Assembly (NCBI GenBank): GCA_900095095.1
Contig: FMBT01000009.1
Coordinates: 1 to 64,000, forward strand
Length of the DNA stretch: 64,000 nt
Source of the DNA: Fragilariopsis cylindrus CCMP1102
Lineage: Eukaryota > Bacillariophyta > Bacillariophyceae > Bacillariales > Bacillariaceae
Direction of reading: 5' to 3'
Positions 40,501 through 53,014 of this stretch are shown here, piece by piece; within the stretch, counting starts at the first letter, position 1, and every line of letters starts with the position of its first letter. A program made the position numbers and the translations under genes. The notes under the pieces were generated by a model that saw only the letters and a list, made by a program, of their open reading frames with translations, was not told the DNA's origin and did no database searches.

Positions 40501-43500
40501 CTTTCTTCCAGTTTGTCCAGCGGAGTTCTGGGGTATAGTTGCACCAGATAGGGTAGAATTTGCTGTGCCCAGTGAGGTTGCGTTCTGAGATGAAGCGACC
40601 TTTCCAGTGGAGACAGCGGCTTTTTCTGCGGGCTTGGGTATATCTCCTCCGAAAGGAGATGGTGCCCTGCTTGACATTGGCGGAAGAGCAGCGAATGTAC
40701 TAGGTCCTTTCTCTACAGGCTTCGATGGTTTGGCTCCAAATGGAGAAGGTGCTTTGCTTGACATTGGAGGTAGTGCAGCGAAAGTACTAGCCGAGCTTTT
40801 TCTGCGGGCTTGATGGTTTTTCGATGGTTTTGCTTCTCCGAAAGGAGATGGCGCCTTGCTGGACATTGGAGGTAGAGCAGCGAAATTACTAGTAGGGGCT
40901 TTTTCTACAGGCTTGGATGGTTTTGCTCCAAATGCTCCGAAAGGAGATGGCGCCTTGCTTGACATTGGAGGTAGAGCAGCGAAATTACTAGTAGGGGCTT
41001 TTTCTACAGGCTTGGATGGTTTTGCTCCAAATGCTCCGAAAGGAGATGGCGCCTTGCTTGACATTGGAGGTAGAGCAGCGAAATTACTAGTAGGGGCTTT
41101 TTCTACAGGCTTGGATGGTTTTGCTCCAAATGCTCCAAAAGGAGACGGTGCCTTGCTTGGCATTGGAGGTAATGCAGCGAAAGTACTAGCAGGGACTTTT
41201 TCTGCTGGCTTAGATGGTTTTGCTCCAAATGCTCCAAAAGGAGATGGTGCCTTGCTGGACATTGGCGGTAGTGCAGCGAAAGTACTTGCAGGGGCTTTTT
41301 CTGCTGGCTTGATGCCCCCAAATGGAGTCGGTGCCTTGGTTGGCATTGGCGGGAGAGCAGCGAAAGTACTAGCAGGGGCTTGTTCCGCAGGCTTGGGTGT
41401 CTTTGCTCCTCCGAAAGGAGACGGTGCCTTGCTTGGCATTGGTGGGAGAGCAGCGAAAGTACTAGCAGGGGCTTTTCCTGCTGGCTTGATGCCCCCAAAT
41501 GGAGTCGGTGCCTTGCTTGGCATTGGAGGAAGTGCAGCAAAAGTACTGCTGCTAGCAGAAACCTTCTTAGTTGGGGTTGCAGCATCCGATTTAAACGAGA
41601 ATCCACTGGCGGAGGCTGATGCCTTCGTATCATCAGAGGTAACGTTACTTGTGGTTCCAAACTTGAAACCGCCACTTGACGAAGTTGAAGTTGTATTAGA
41701 TTTCCCTCCGAAAGAGAAGCCTCCAGCTCCAATCGCTGAAGTTTTAGTACCTGTAGTAGTACTTCCTCCAAAAGAAAAGCCTCCCGCCCCGATGGAAGCA
41801 GATGACCCGGAATCAACTTTGGCTGCATTATCTACAGTAACAACTTCAGCACCTGGACGCGAAGTTTCACATGCAACACATTGATTAGCACTGTCATTGT
41901 TCCGAACTGAACAAATATCACACCTCCAACTATTTACATCAATCTTGAAAATATCTCCCAGACCCGATGATTCATCCTTTCCTTCATTATTACTGACAAT
42001 AGTAGTGCCCTCATCATCACTGTCATCATCACTACTGTCCTCATCTCCAAATAACCAATCAATATACCATACAAGAAAGTCTGATTGATAAATGCGATTT
42101 GTGTCTTTCTTCAGTCTCTTGAGAGTTTTCTTGTGCTCTTCTTCACAATACGTGGATCCCATAGATTCAAACAGATCACCAAACTGATCAATAGTGATAT
42201 ACGATTCCCCCCCTTCTACCTCAGATAGTTTTCCAAAGGCATCCTTGGCCTTTTCTTCTTCTTCTGCTCTTTCTTCTTTATCTGCAGAATCTAATGAGGC
42301 ATCGTCATCTGAACCCTCTACAAGAGACTTGTACCAAGTAAGAAAAGCACTTCTGGTTATTTTTCCTGATTTTGAAGGGTCAACCAAATCTACTTGAGCA
42401 TCATATTCATCTCCATGGAATCCCTCTCCAAGTGCTTCTGACATATCTTCAAATGATGAGACAGGAACAGATCCAGAACTTGTGGAATCAAATTCATCAA
42501 AAACACGAGTAGCCTTTTCGTTATCAGAGTTAATTACCTCCTGCTGGACATGTGCATCACCACTCATTCCGCTATTCGACGTACCGGATCCTCCTGAAGG
42601 TGTAACAGTTTTACTGTCTACCGGAAGTCCATCATCATTACTTTTATCTGCTATCCCAAACTTGAGACCACTGCTCGAAATTGCGCCAGTTGCTTCCCCA
42701 AAAGAAAAGCCCCCCGCTCCAATCGCTGAAGTTGTAGATTTATTATCGGCAACAGTTGTTCCTCCAAAGGAAAAACCTCCAGCTCCAATCGCTGAAGTTT
42801 TAGTATCTGTAGCAGTTGTTCCTCCAAAAGAAAAGCCTCCAGCTCCGATCGCAGAAGCTGTAGCAGTTGTTCCTCCAAATGAAAAGCCTCCCGCCCCGAT
42901 GGAAGCAGATGACCCGGAATCAACTTTGGCTGCATTATCTACAGTAACAACTTCAGCACCTGGACGCGAAGTTTCACATGCAACACATTGATTAGCACTG
43001 TCATTGTTCCGAACTGAACAAATATCACACCTCCAACTATTTACATCAATCTTGAAAATATCTCCTAGACCTTCACTATTATTGACAATATTAGTGCCCT
43101 CATCATCACTGATGTTATCCTCATCACTGTCATCATCGCTACTGTCCTCATCTCCAAATAACCAATCAATATACCATACAAGAAAGTCTGATTGATAAAT
43201 GCGATTTGTGTCTTTCTTCAGTCTCTTGAGAGTTTTCTTGTGCTCTTCTTCACAATACGTGGATCCCATAGATTCAAACAGATCACCAAACTGATCAATA
43301 GTGATATACGATTCCCCCCCTTCTACCTCAGATAGTTTTCCAAAGGCATCCTTGGCCTTTTCTTCTTCTTCTGCTCTTTCTTCTTTATCTGCAGAATCTA
43401 ATGAGGCATCGTCATCTGAACCCTCTACAAGAGACTTGTACCAAGTAAGAAAAGCACTTCTGGTTATTTTTCCTGATTTTGAAGGGTCAACCAGATCTAC

Positions 43501-45800
43501 TTGAGCATCATATTCATCTCCATGGAATCCCTCTCCAAGTGCTTCTGACATATCTTCAAATGATGAGACAGGAACAGATCCAGAACTTGTGGAATCAAAT
43601 TCATCAAAAACAAGAGCAGCAGCCTTTTCGGTACGAGACAACTCTTCCGTTTTCGTAGATGACGATATACCGTCCTCCTTTCTTGTTGGTTCCGTTGCTG
43701 TTAAGTCTGATGCTTTCGTTGGAGGAAAACTAATCGGTGTAACCGGTTGAACATCTGTTGTTGTTGTTGTCGTTGTTGTTAATGACTTTAAAGATGGTGA
43801 GGGAACTGAGACCGTGGTTGGTTCGCTTGTACTCGTTGGTGGCGCGGAAGCCTGACCAAAAAGTGGCTTCACTGAGAACCCTCCTACTGTCGATACTGGT
43901 ATCGATGACTTTGAAAAAGCATTAAATGGGCTTGAGCCACCCGGGGATGGAGTATTACTGGAACCAAACGCACCACCTCCAGAAGAAAGTCCCGCGAAGC
44001 CACCGATTGACGACGGTGTACTAGATCCAAACGTTCCAGTTGATCCAAATGCATTGGTAGGTTTAACAGGAGTAGATGTTACCGGAGAAGCCGTCGCACT
44101 TAGTGATGAAACCGCACCAAACACCGACGTTTCATCTACCTTTCTTCCAAATGAGGCAAACGACGAGCCACCGCTATTAGGACTTCCAAATGTCAACCCA
44201 CTGACATTTCCGGACCCGAAGCTCGAGGGCTTGAAACCAGATTCAAATAAGCCCGAGTTCGTTGTGTTTGCTGATTGCACCACTTCGTTTGTAGACTCGA
44301 TAGTCGTAGTCAGCACCGGGGTTACACTTTTTCAAGGTCATCGTCCTTGTTTTCGTCGACTACCACCCACGAGGCAGTTTCTGGTGTTTGGGGTGGAGAT
44401 ATACTATTCGATGTTGCTGATGGAGACTTGGTCGTAGTCACAAGAGGCTCGCTTGGCAGATCCGCAGTTGATCCTAATACAGGTGAAGAGAAGTATTTTG
44501 GATCATTTATGTGCTGGTATTCGAATATAGATAACGAACCATCTGTCGCTGCCAATAGAAGTCGAAATGACGAAGATGACAGTTGAAGAATAGAGATACC
44601 GAGAGGAAAAGCGAATTCATCGTCTTCGTTGGTAGGTGTCGTGGCGGTTGCTCCCTCTTGAAATTCCACTGGTTGCCAACATACGTCATTGATACCATCA
44701 GAATCATTTCTGGAAGAAACTGCTCCAATATCGGTACCTACATTAGTTCCAACAGCGATCAGTTTACCTCCTGTGTGTGGTAGAAAGGAGGTGAAAAAGA
44801 CGTGTCGCCCAAATTTCGGTACTGTAAAAAAGGGAACGACATCACCTTGTTCCATCCAGTCGGCACATCGATTGAGTGAATCGTCTATGGTTGTAACATA
44901 TAGGCAAGCCTCGTGGTCTGCATTGTCAACTTCGTCGTCTTCGTCAGGATCTTCGTCGTCTTCGGGAGGGAAAACCCGACAAATACCTGCTACGAAGGTG
45001 TCCGAAGTCCAGTTCAAATGAGTACAGACGGACCCATCTTCTTCAGATGGGCAACCGAGCTCGGAAATAGGTTCCAGTACATCGGGGTACGAGTTAGAGT
45101 TGCACGATAGAATAGCAATAGAACCGTCAAATCGTCCAATGGCTATTGGAATTGCTGCTCCGTCGCATTCTTTTGTTGCAATTGATCCGCACCAAGCAGC
45201 ACTCGAAATATTTTCAATCATTTGTTGTTGTGTGGAGGGAATTAGATTGATTGGATCGGCAACACCCGCATCATAAATAGCCATACCCTTGGTAGCGTCT
45301 ACCAATACAAGGTTGTAATCATATGAAGAAAAATCAAGCGCCAGTATAGGTCCCGAACCACAGGCCGCATGAGATCGATCGGCAGACACCGGACTGGAAA
45401 TACTTGGTGTTACATGAGAATGAGCATCAGAAATTGACCATCTTAATGATATACTGGTGGCGGTTGAGTCGTAACACTGCAGTGATCCGTCAATACAAGC
45501 AACGGCCACCAAACGTCCATCCGGAGAAGCTTTTAAATGGACAGCACCGACAGCACCCCCCGAAAGAATACAACTGCCAACCACTTTGATACTGGAAGCA
45601 CTATCTTCGTCCTCTGTTACTAAAATACGTTCAAGATTGCACCCATTAATTCGATATGCTAGACCATTAGCGACGCCGTTCGGTGCATCGATCATTTTTA
45701 AACCCACCGTTGTGGGTTTTATTGGGGAATCCAGTAGTGTTGATCCTTCTACTTCCTCAACAAGTCCCCCCTTCGGTTCGAGAATGATAAGGGAATCCAT
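37581..45800 (-). CDS. Nup214/Nup159-like FG nucleoporin, giant single-exon gene with frame breaks
   Basis: One locus read from an ATG at 45800 (MDSLIILEPKGG) to a TAG at 37581, about 2740 residues. Order: N-terminal beta-propeller (about 1-400, blocks such as SPDGRLVAVACIDGSLQCYD); FG repeats; two copies of a module with EF-hand-like helices and a RanBP2-type zinc finger (WRCDICSVRNNDSANQC); a tandem of about eleven 33-residue FG units (STFAALPPMSSKAPSPFG); a coiled coil (about 40100-40450); then FxFG/SPFG-rich sequence with two short helical KIGEVKKTLEKFQG-type blocks. This matches the cytoplasmic-face Nup214/Nup159 plan. The frame changes near 44328, 39829, 38243, 37945 and 37795; four behave as one missing base and one as an extra base. 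Start codons upstream of 45800 add no conserved sequence. Confidence 0.88.
40853..41345 (-). repeat. 99-bp in-frame minisatellite in the nucleoporin gene
   Basis: Units start at 40853, 40952, 41051, 41150 and 41249 on the plus strand, a constant 99-bp period equal to 33 codons. The three units from 40853 are almost identical. Related but more diverged units flank the block on both sides. Confidence 0.85.
41764..43620 (-). repeat. Tandem duplication, 1107-bp period, inside the nucleoporin gene
   Basis: About 740 bp coding for the EF-hand-like plus RanBP2-type zinc finger module occurs twice (about 41764-42500 and 42871-43620) with only scattered base changes and a short in-frame indel in an acidic linker. 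The spacing is 1107 bp, a multiple of three. Confidence 0.85.
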
Positions 45801-46634
45801 GACACTGTTGATAACTTTGGGAACAAATATAAAGACACTCAAAAAGGTGCAAGTACTTGTATTGTAGTATTTATTCGTAAAGCGGACCCGCTTTGTTTGT
45901 GTTGTTGTTGTTGTTGTTTCAAAATTTATGATTTCCGGTTTTGTTTCGTTAGACGCTACAACACGGGTACAGTGCGGCATAAGTATGGTAGTAATTTTGA
46001 ATTTGGAGGGAGGGGGAGGGGAAATTCAAAATATAGTAGTCAGATTTAGAGGCGTACTTGAAGTAGTTGGGGATTCAAAATCAATAATTGATGAGATGAC
46101 AATTGACATTCAACAGTACTGTACAATAGTTTGTGCTTGGATGCAGTGGGTAGTAGTAAGTGTAATCCAGAAAAAATGTAACTATTGCTGAACAAGCCAC
46201 ATCTACTATATATAATGAATAACAAGCTACTATATACAAAATATATATCTGATTTTGTCAAGGAAATAATTTGATTTGTTCAAGCAGACATGAAGTATAA
46301 TGTATAAGATACTACCAAAAACGTTTGCAAGTGCACCAACTTGTATCCTGATGTCCTTCCATCAAAATTGGAAATTATTGATACGCTGTACCTTGGCATG
46401 TTGAATATATGGCATGTTCTAATCTATATCCCTTTACATTTTGCTTTTATCTCTAATCTAATAGACTAGTGGCACAGCTAAATCAACTTCATCTTGTTTT
46501 CTGAGATAGATATGCTAACAGGTTGATATGAAACAATTCTACGGTAGTGCAGTTTATAGACATCCTATTGTACTGGAATAGCTCCAAATGAATGAATTTG
46601 CGCTTTTTTTCGTTTGTTGTATTTCAAAAGATTT
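45801..46634. other. Intergenic, no gene seen
   Basis: Upstream of the nucleoporin gene and downstream of ATPAF1. Contains a short gttgttgtt repeat at about 45899-45917. No RNA or gene recognised. Confidence 0.55.
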
Positions 46635-46770
46635 TTAGTTACTTTTCCACATCGACTGTTTTTTCTGTAACTATGTTTACGTCTACATCACTGTACTCAT
46701 GTAATTTGCCTTTTTTTTTTTTTTTTTTTAGTTACTTTTCCATCGACTGTTTTTTCTGTAACTATCTTCA
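46635..46770. repeat. Direct repeat duplicating the 3' end of ATPAF1
   Basis: Roughly 50 bp beginning ttagttacttttcc occur at 46635 and again at 46728, the second copy being the last codons and stop of ATPAF1. A run of about 19 T separates them. A local tandem duplication is the simplest reading. Confidence 0.8.
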
Positions 46771-47514
46771 ACGTCTCCACTATTCCACTTAGCACTTTGC
46801 AGCGATATGTAATCATCAATGTCAAATGAATCTTGTTGTTTATTAAAGGCCCTAACCGTGAGAAATTCGTCGTCGTCTTTGTAGTTACCTAGCATCGACC
46901 TTACCACTTTCAGGCCTTCGCCGTCATCGATTCCATTATTTAATATGTCTACTCGAACTAAAGTTAAATTCTTTTCTTCGGCATAATCGTCAAAAATCGA
47001 AAAAGTCAAAAGCGGCTGAGCAGCTGAGGGATCCATCTTATAATCTTCCAAGTACGCCATGATAAAATGAGAAGGTTCAAAAAATTGCGACACCAACATG
47101 AAGTGACCATCATCACGAAAGATTGGTTGGACAAAGAATGGATTGGATGTGGCTCGTGGTAAGATATTCTCTCCTTCCTTCTTATCTAATACAAGACCTA
47201 TAACATTATCCTATTTATGGAAAAAAAAGTAAAATATAAAATAACATTTGGTTAGAAATCGAGCTGCGATCATCTAATTTTCGTTTTCTTTTTTAGTGTA
47301 CAGTATTAGTCGTGTAAATTACCTTGCTCTCATGATAAGTGTACCACATATCAGATATCTCCGTTCGTGTTTTATCTTCAACCAAATCTTTCTTCAAAAT
47401 TTCATGCAACGTCTTCGGTCCAACAAAGCTAAAGCTAAATTGTCGTCTGAGTGCGGCAGTTGGTGAAAACAGCTGGCGTTTTACAAGCCTTCTTGTTAAT
47501 GTCTGCATCATCAT
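46728..47514 (-). CDS. ATPAF1: ATP synthase F1 assembly factor 1 (Atp11/ATPAF1), two exons
   Basis: Exon 1 is 47514-47323 (donor GTAATT) and exon 2 is 47210-46728 (acceptor AAATAG), joined in phase 0 to give 224 residues. The first 30 residues (MMMQTLTRRLVKRQLFSPTAALRRQF) are a clear mitochondrial presequence. The diagnostic block ISDMWYTYHESK is followed after splicing by DNVIGLVLDKKEG, NPFFVQPIFRDDGHFML and HFIMAYLEDYKMDP, matching the Atp11 domain. Atp11 binds free F1 beta subunits and prevents their aggregation before alpha-beta assembly. No odd residues noted; the C-terminus is short and acidic. Confidence 0.9.
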
Positions 47515-47967
47515 TGTACCGTTTTACAATCGTTATTGTAGTATGGAATAGCAAGGAAAACAAATATTGGTGTATTTATTCTCGATGATGTCAACAACAT
47601 CAAACTCTGAGATCTGAGACAAATAAGGTGATGTGATTTGGAAATATTGTACTGTAGACTCAAGCGAAAATTTTAATTTATTTTGTTTCTTCTTGTTGAT
47701 TGTCTTACTCGATCTTCATGTTCGTGACTCAAATCGACTGACTCGACTCGATTCACTAGCTAAATGTTTATGACAGCTCTAAAATCAAATCAAATCAATT
47801 ATCTTCATCAGAGTTGCTACAACTCCAGTGTATTGAGAAAAGCACACTTAGCACACAATCAAAAGCATATAAGGTTCAATGGAATATTTATAAATGCAAG
47901 TTGGTACAAATTTTTCAAAAGGAAAATAGAAAAGAATTATTTAATATTTTTCTTAAAAAAAGAAATT
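47515..47967. other. Intergenic, no gene seen
   Basis: Between the 5' end of ATPAF1 and the 3' end of PCF11, both on the minus strand. AT-rich with a tcgactgactcgactcgattc run at about 47732-47755. Confidence 0.55.
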
Positions 47968-50120
47968 CTATTGTAATGTTTGGTCAGCGGTCATCAGTTC
48001 TGGAGATCCTAAATTTCTCCAACACGTTACATGGACTAGCATATGATCTGATTCTTTGGCTGCTGCTTCATCATTCAAAACTTCAATTTCTCGGCAGTTG
48101 CTATACTTGTAAATACCATCATCATTATCGAAAAACATTTTGAAGTTGATTCCACAAATGACACAACGATCTCGTGATTCGTCGGCCGGCATAGTAATTT
48201 CGTCGGGGCTAGTATCATCGTCCCCAGCTTGTAGTCCACTTGCATCGCCGTCGTCAAGTTCAGTCGAGGTAGCATCATTTTGTGTCTTGTCTCCCCCGCT
48301 CCATATAGGATCGTTGTCGTACCATCCCCGTTCCTGAGTTGTTGCCATACTCTTTTCAAGTTGCCCCTTTTTGAACAAGGCATCTAGATGATTGGATAAT
48401 TCTAGCTGAGTTGCAAACCTCCGTCCATCACCCGAACTTATGAAGGGCAATCCAACCCCATACAGGAGTTCAATAATTGCTTCGTTCAATTCTTTGATCC
48501 CGTCGTTTGTGAAAAGTGACTTGTCGATTGCATAAAAATTCGGAACTAAAGATCGAGACATCCCATTTCGGCCTACATTTCCCGTTTTTGACATTTTGGA
48601 TTTTTTATTCTTGTTATCTGATGCATCCTTAATTAGCTGTAAGGTGCTTGTCAAGATACTAGCAGTCACAGATGCTGTAGCCAGCGCTCCAGTCATTTCA
48701 ATAGCTTCTGTTTGTGTGTAACGATTTTCGATATTTGAAGATTCCCGTACCAAATGGTGAAGGGATGCGATAACATCGCGAGCGTCTTTCATGTTCTGGC
48801 TTATGCTTATTTTCTCCCAATTGCTACTACGCTGTAATGTTTCTGGAGTTCTAGTCTCAATAAAAAATGAAAGCTCATCACCTATTCCTCCATCGGTTGG
48901 TTTTGATGAAGATGATGACAAGCATTGGCTCCGCCAGAAGAATTGGCTTTCAACGAGCTTTCTGCCATTTCCTTTATTTGTATCAACAAGTTAACATTGA
49001 TAACTGCTAATCGTTCTAACGAGACCTTTTCCATTTCGCTTTCTTCTTGTTGCATTTCGTCCAATATTATTTGCATTGTATCGCGGAGGGCTGGGATCAA
49101 CGTGAGTCTTCCATCCTTCTGTGAGAAAAAAAATGGAAAAAATTGTGCAGTATCATTGAGTGAGAATGATGGAAGCACACAAACCAAATGGAAATTCAAT
49201 ACAAGCCATATTGGGGACAGATTTTTTGTATATAGTAAATATCATGTGTATAAGGAATAATTATTATATCAATAATTGAATTACTACTAAAGCAAACAAT
49301 AATATGAAATAATTGACGTACCCCAAGGCTCAGTCCTGCATTTTCTAAGTCGGAATCAACCACTATAATCTCGCTGCCGTTTCCATTATTCACCGTCGAT
49401 GAAGCTATCTCAGAGAAGCATTTTCCCATTTCTTCCCACTTTTCTTTCTCAAATGTATTCTTCCAAAGTTTCCAAACCTTTTCAAGTTTCGCACGTTTAT
49501 CTGTCGGTAAGGCTTGATACACCACAGGAAGCCAATCCGAGGCGTCCTTTTCAACAATGGGTATAAACTGACCCTTTACATTTTTCAGAATAGAATCTAC
49601 AACATAAACTAAAGGTAATTTTCGATCGCAATGAACATTGTCCGAAACAAGTGATTTACGAATTATATTGTAAATAGCTGCTGCATTCCTCGATGATTCT
49701 GCGTGATCTTCTGCCACCATTGAAAGACTATTGATCTTTACTTTATCCTTTAAAAATATGAGTGAAGTCAGTTGGAAATTCAGAATAAAGCATAGAAAAC
49801 AAAAAACAAAGCAAATAATTAGGATGGATGAAATTTGAATGAGAGAGAGAGAAATACAAGTTCGCAAGTTAAAATTAATTATTTCATTTCCTCCAGGTTA
49901 TTATCAAATCTTTATCTGATTGATGTACACGTACAGGGAAAGTCCCGAGATCGTTCACCATTTCTTTGTATTCTTCAAGTTGTTCGTCATCGATTTCTTC
50001 TTCTTCTTCCTCCTCCTCATCTTCTTCCTCCTCCTCAGAACAATTATCGCCGGGTATAAGTGTATCCTTCTTTTTCTGATCATCATCATCTTCTGTTGTT
50101 GTGTTGGGAGTAGTACTCAT
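47968..50120 (-). CDS. PCF11: PCF11-like pre-mRNA cleavage factor, three exons, one frame break
   Basis: Exons on the minus strand are 50120-49935, 49747-49322 and 49118-47968, with GTACGT donors and phase-0 junctions. After an acidic leader, EYKEMVNDLGTFP joins DKVKINSLSMVAEDHAES, DRKLPLVYVVDSILKNVKG and LEKVWKLWKNTF, the CTD-interaction domain that reads RNA polymerase II phosphorylation. Further on, RRFATQLELSNHLDALFKKG and CVICGINFKMFFDNDDGIY with a later CRE and HVTCW form the paired zinc-finger region of Pcf11. It should act in 3' end cleavage and termination. Near 48930 the frame changes as if one T were missing, so the C-terminal half appears with its own false start. The implied protein is about 587 residues. 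Confidence 0.85.
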
Positions 50121-51259
50121 ACTGGAAAAAATAGTCGCTAATGTGTATGATTTCTTAAGAGATGTGTGTTGAAGATTCTGGTTTCGATCTTGCTTCGGCC
50201 CCGTATTGAAGGTATGGTGGTTATTGTCTGGAATCGATACAGTACAAGCTTACTAATAATTGTTTTCTGTTGTCGTTCTTGTCATGTCATTATGAGAGAT
50301 TTGAAGATATCGGTTAACATAAATATTGTTTAAACAAGTTCGAACATAGCTCCCAGAAATTATGCTCCGTTGTGCGAAATCTCTACAGATACAATTTTGG
50401 CCACTGATGGGGAGGGGACATGACATGCATTTGATTAGAAAAAGGGGGGAATACAGTTTCTACCCACAGCAGTAGGCGGCCAGACCAAAACTACTGACCT
50501 CTCAGAACCGCAAAAGCTCCACGAGAGATGTAATGCTGTACAATGCACCCGCGAAATTCAATGGACTTGCGCCTCCCAACTAAGCAACACGAGAAAGTTC
50601 GCGTTTACCGCACGATTTGCCTTTGGAAGACGCGTTTGATTGCGACCAGCGCTAGCTACGGTAGCTAGCTGGACCATGATGTCCAAGTAGTTGTAACAAC
50701 ATTCCCACACGAAAGAAAAAGAACAGTAGAAGGTGAGACAAGACAGGACTAAATTGATGCCGAAAGAAGGAAGGCAAAAGTATATAATAGATGAACAGCA
50801 AGGAAGGGTCTTTACTATTGGATTGATTGTTGGGGATGATCAAAGTTGAGGAGAGGAAAAGGAACATTTCCTCGTGATTACTGTGTATTTCACTCATCTG
50901 AAGTGCTTCCGATACTAGCTAGTAGTACGGGATTCTATGAATTGAATCGAACTAGGACGATCACCTTTCCCAATCAACGACAATAAATGAAAGAAAATTG
51001 CCCACCACAACTTCTAGACGTGCATGCTGTTTTTTGTTTATTGAATCGATTTCTTTATCATCCAATGATGGAATACTGTATATTTTTCTCACTTCATCTC
51101 TCCCATTTTTTTTTTGTGTCTATCTCTGAACACTACGAACGTTATTATCGTCCACGTTGTTGTATTGCATTTTTATGATATAAAACAACTTGTATGTAGC
51201 TTCACCAATCGTTACCACTGTATTAATATTTAAATAATTTTAAAACTTAATAATACAAT
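50121..51259. other. Divergent intergenic region between PCF11 and NAC-beta
   Basis: About 1.1 kb holding both promoters. The 19-nt inverted repeat GCTAGCTACGGTAGCTAGC lies at 50651-50669. An aattttgg word at about 50392 resembles an Sm site, but no snRNA fold supports it. Confidence 0.5.
50651..50669. repeat. 19-nt inverted repeat, copy 1
   Basis: GCTAGCTACGGTAGCTAGC, 9-bp arms around one base. The same 19 nt recur at 52283-52301 on the other side of the NAC-beta gene. Confidence 0.8.
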
Positions 51260-51756
51260 ATGGCAGAAGCAGATGCAATGGCAGCAGCCCGAGCGAAAAT
51301 GATCGCCAAACGATTCGGTGGAGCCACGGCATCTACTGGAGGAAAGGGAACCGTTCGTAGAAAGAAAAAGGTCGCTCAAAAGGGTGCTGCTCAATCAGAT
51401 GCTAAGCTAGGTACAACACTCAAGAAACTTGGTGCTACTAACATTCCAGGAATTGAAGAGTCAATCTTTTCAAGGAGGATGGAAATGTCATTCATTTCGT
51501 TAATCCTAAGGTCCAAGCTGCAATTGCTGCCAATACGTATGTCATTTCTGGTCCATCCGACACGAAACCATTGCAAGATCTTCTACCGTCCATTGTTTCG
51601 CAACTGGGTATGGATAACCTATCTCAACTTCAAAGCATGGCTGCCGCCGGTGCTGCAGGTGCTGCTGCCCCCGCCGCTGCCGCTGATGACGATGATGACG
51701 ACGATGATGTTCCTGACCTTGTAGAAGGTAACTTCGAAGAAGTTTCCGAAAAGTAA
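51260..51756 (+). CDS. Nascent polypeptide-associated complex subunit beta (BTF3), one frame break
   Basis: Intronless. The N-terminus (residues 1-70) carries the basic ribosome-binding region with RRKKKVAQ and [13 protein letters not shown]. After one missing base near 51466, the NAC domain continues as [40 protein letters not shown] and [11 protein letters not shown], then an Ala-rich linker and an acidic tail ending [13 protein letters not shown]. About 165 residues are implied. NAC-beta pairs with NAC-alpha on ribosomes and shields nascent chains. The universal conservation of the domain in both frames makes this a strong case that the break is not biological. Confidence 0.93.
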
Positions 51757-53014
51757 AAAAAAAGAATATAGATCAAGTTAAGAGTCATTATTTTATATTT
51801 CACCAAAGATACATACCACCGCATGCATGCATACACACGAGGGACTGAACGACAAGGCTTTATCTGTTATACTAGTATAGTGGACAAACTTAAAAAACTC
51901 GCATTATTTATACTAATATATCACATAAAATTATTAAATGATAACGATAAACAAAGTAAAATATTTTACGACGTGCCGTACCACCAAGGAGGAACGAGAG
52001 AAGGACAACAATAACCAGAACAGCTTGTGAATATTGGATTTCCAAGAACATTTTTTGTTTGCTGATATTGCATTATCATTATCACTAGCTAGCTTGTTTT
52101 CACCATTATAAATTGTAGCTTTGTGCGTGTGTGTGTGTATGTGTGTGTTCCTTTTACATTTATCTGGAAGTATACACTTCAGGGAATATGCGAATAATTC
52201 AGTACAAGTAGTAATAATACACTGTACTCTATTAGAGAGAGAGTTTCAGCTTTGCATTTTGGCAATGGATTAGCATATTGCAGCTAGCTACGGTAGCTAG
52301 CAAGATTCATCACAGTTTAATCATACAAATTATTTAGAATGGGAATTTTTCTAAACTTTTTGTGTGTTGTGGTGGGTGGGTTGGGTCAGGTTATGTTTAT
52401 TATGTTATTATGTTATGTTATGTTATGTTATGTTATGTATCAATCAAAGTAGCCATTAATCTGTTCACCATTTTAGCTCATACAAATACACTCTACTCTT
52501 TTGATCAGCATACATTATATTATTATAATACTTCAATGTCATATCTTTACTTGATGATAATATATACTACAACAACAACAACAACTACTACTACTACTAC
52601 AGTCATAATAACTGTTGAAGTAGTAGTACACACTTCACTCAAACACACACACATATGCACAATATTTTAGCATAGATTGGAGGACAAAGCATGAGAAACA
52701 ATGGTATGTTGCATATGGCTGATTTTTGTTCCACCACTGTTACATCCACAGAGGGGTATTCTACGGTGAGATGAACAAGGATGAAAAAAGTAGAAAATAA
52801 CCAATTTTTTTGGTCTGACATTATTTTGTGAGGTGCAACATAAGGTAGTAGTAATATGGCGGCAAATCAAATATAACAGAGACTAATAAGTGAAACACAT
52901 CAATGCATATGTTTATTTTGTATATATAGGATATATATACATATGTCTAATCAATGTTGTTTTGATGGGTTGTGAATTACTCCAAGCATTATTTATTTCC
53001 TTACCGGTACTATT
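51757..53014. other. Intergenic with simple repeats
   Basis: Holds (GT)n-like sequence at about 52127-52148, the second 19-nt inverted repeat at 52283-52301, a tatgt pentamer array at about 52394-52439, and an (acaaca)(ctactacta) run at about 52570-52600. No gene supported. Confidence 0.6.
52283..52301. repeat. 19-nt inverted repeat, copy 2
   Basis: Identical to the copy at 50651-50669. Confidence 0.8.

Noticed and set aside
40856-41884. 342-codon plus-strand frame antisense to the nucleoporin
   Set aside because: It mirrors the 99-bp FG repeats; the Gly/Ala/Leu repeat protein arises because a period that is a multiple of three keeps several frames open.
50380-50480. Possible spliceosomal snRNA with an aattttgg Sm-like word
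   Set aside because: No conserved snRNA 5' element or stem-loop could be found around it.
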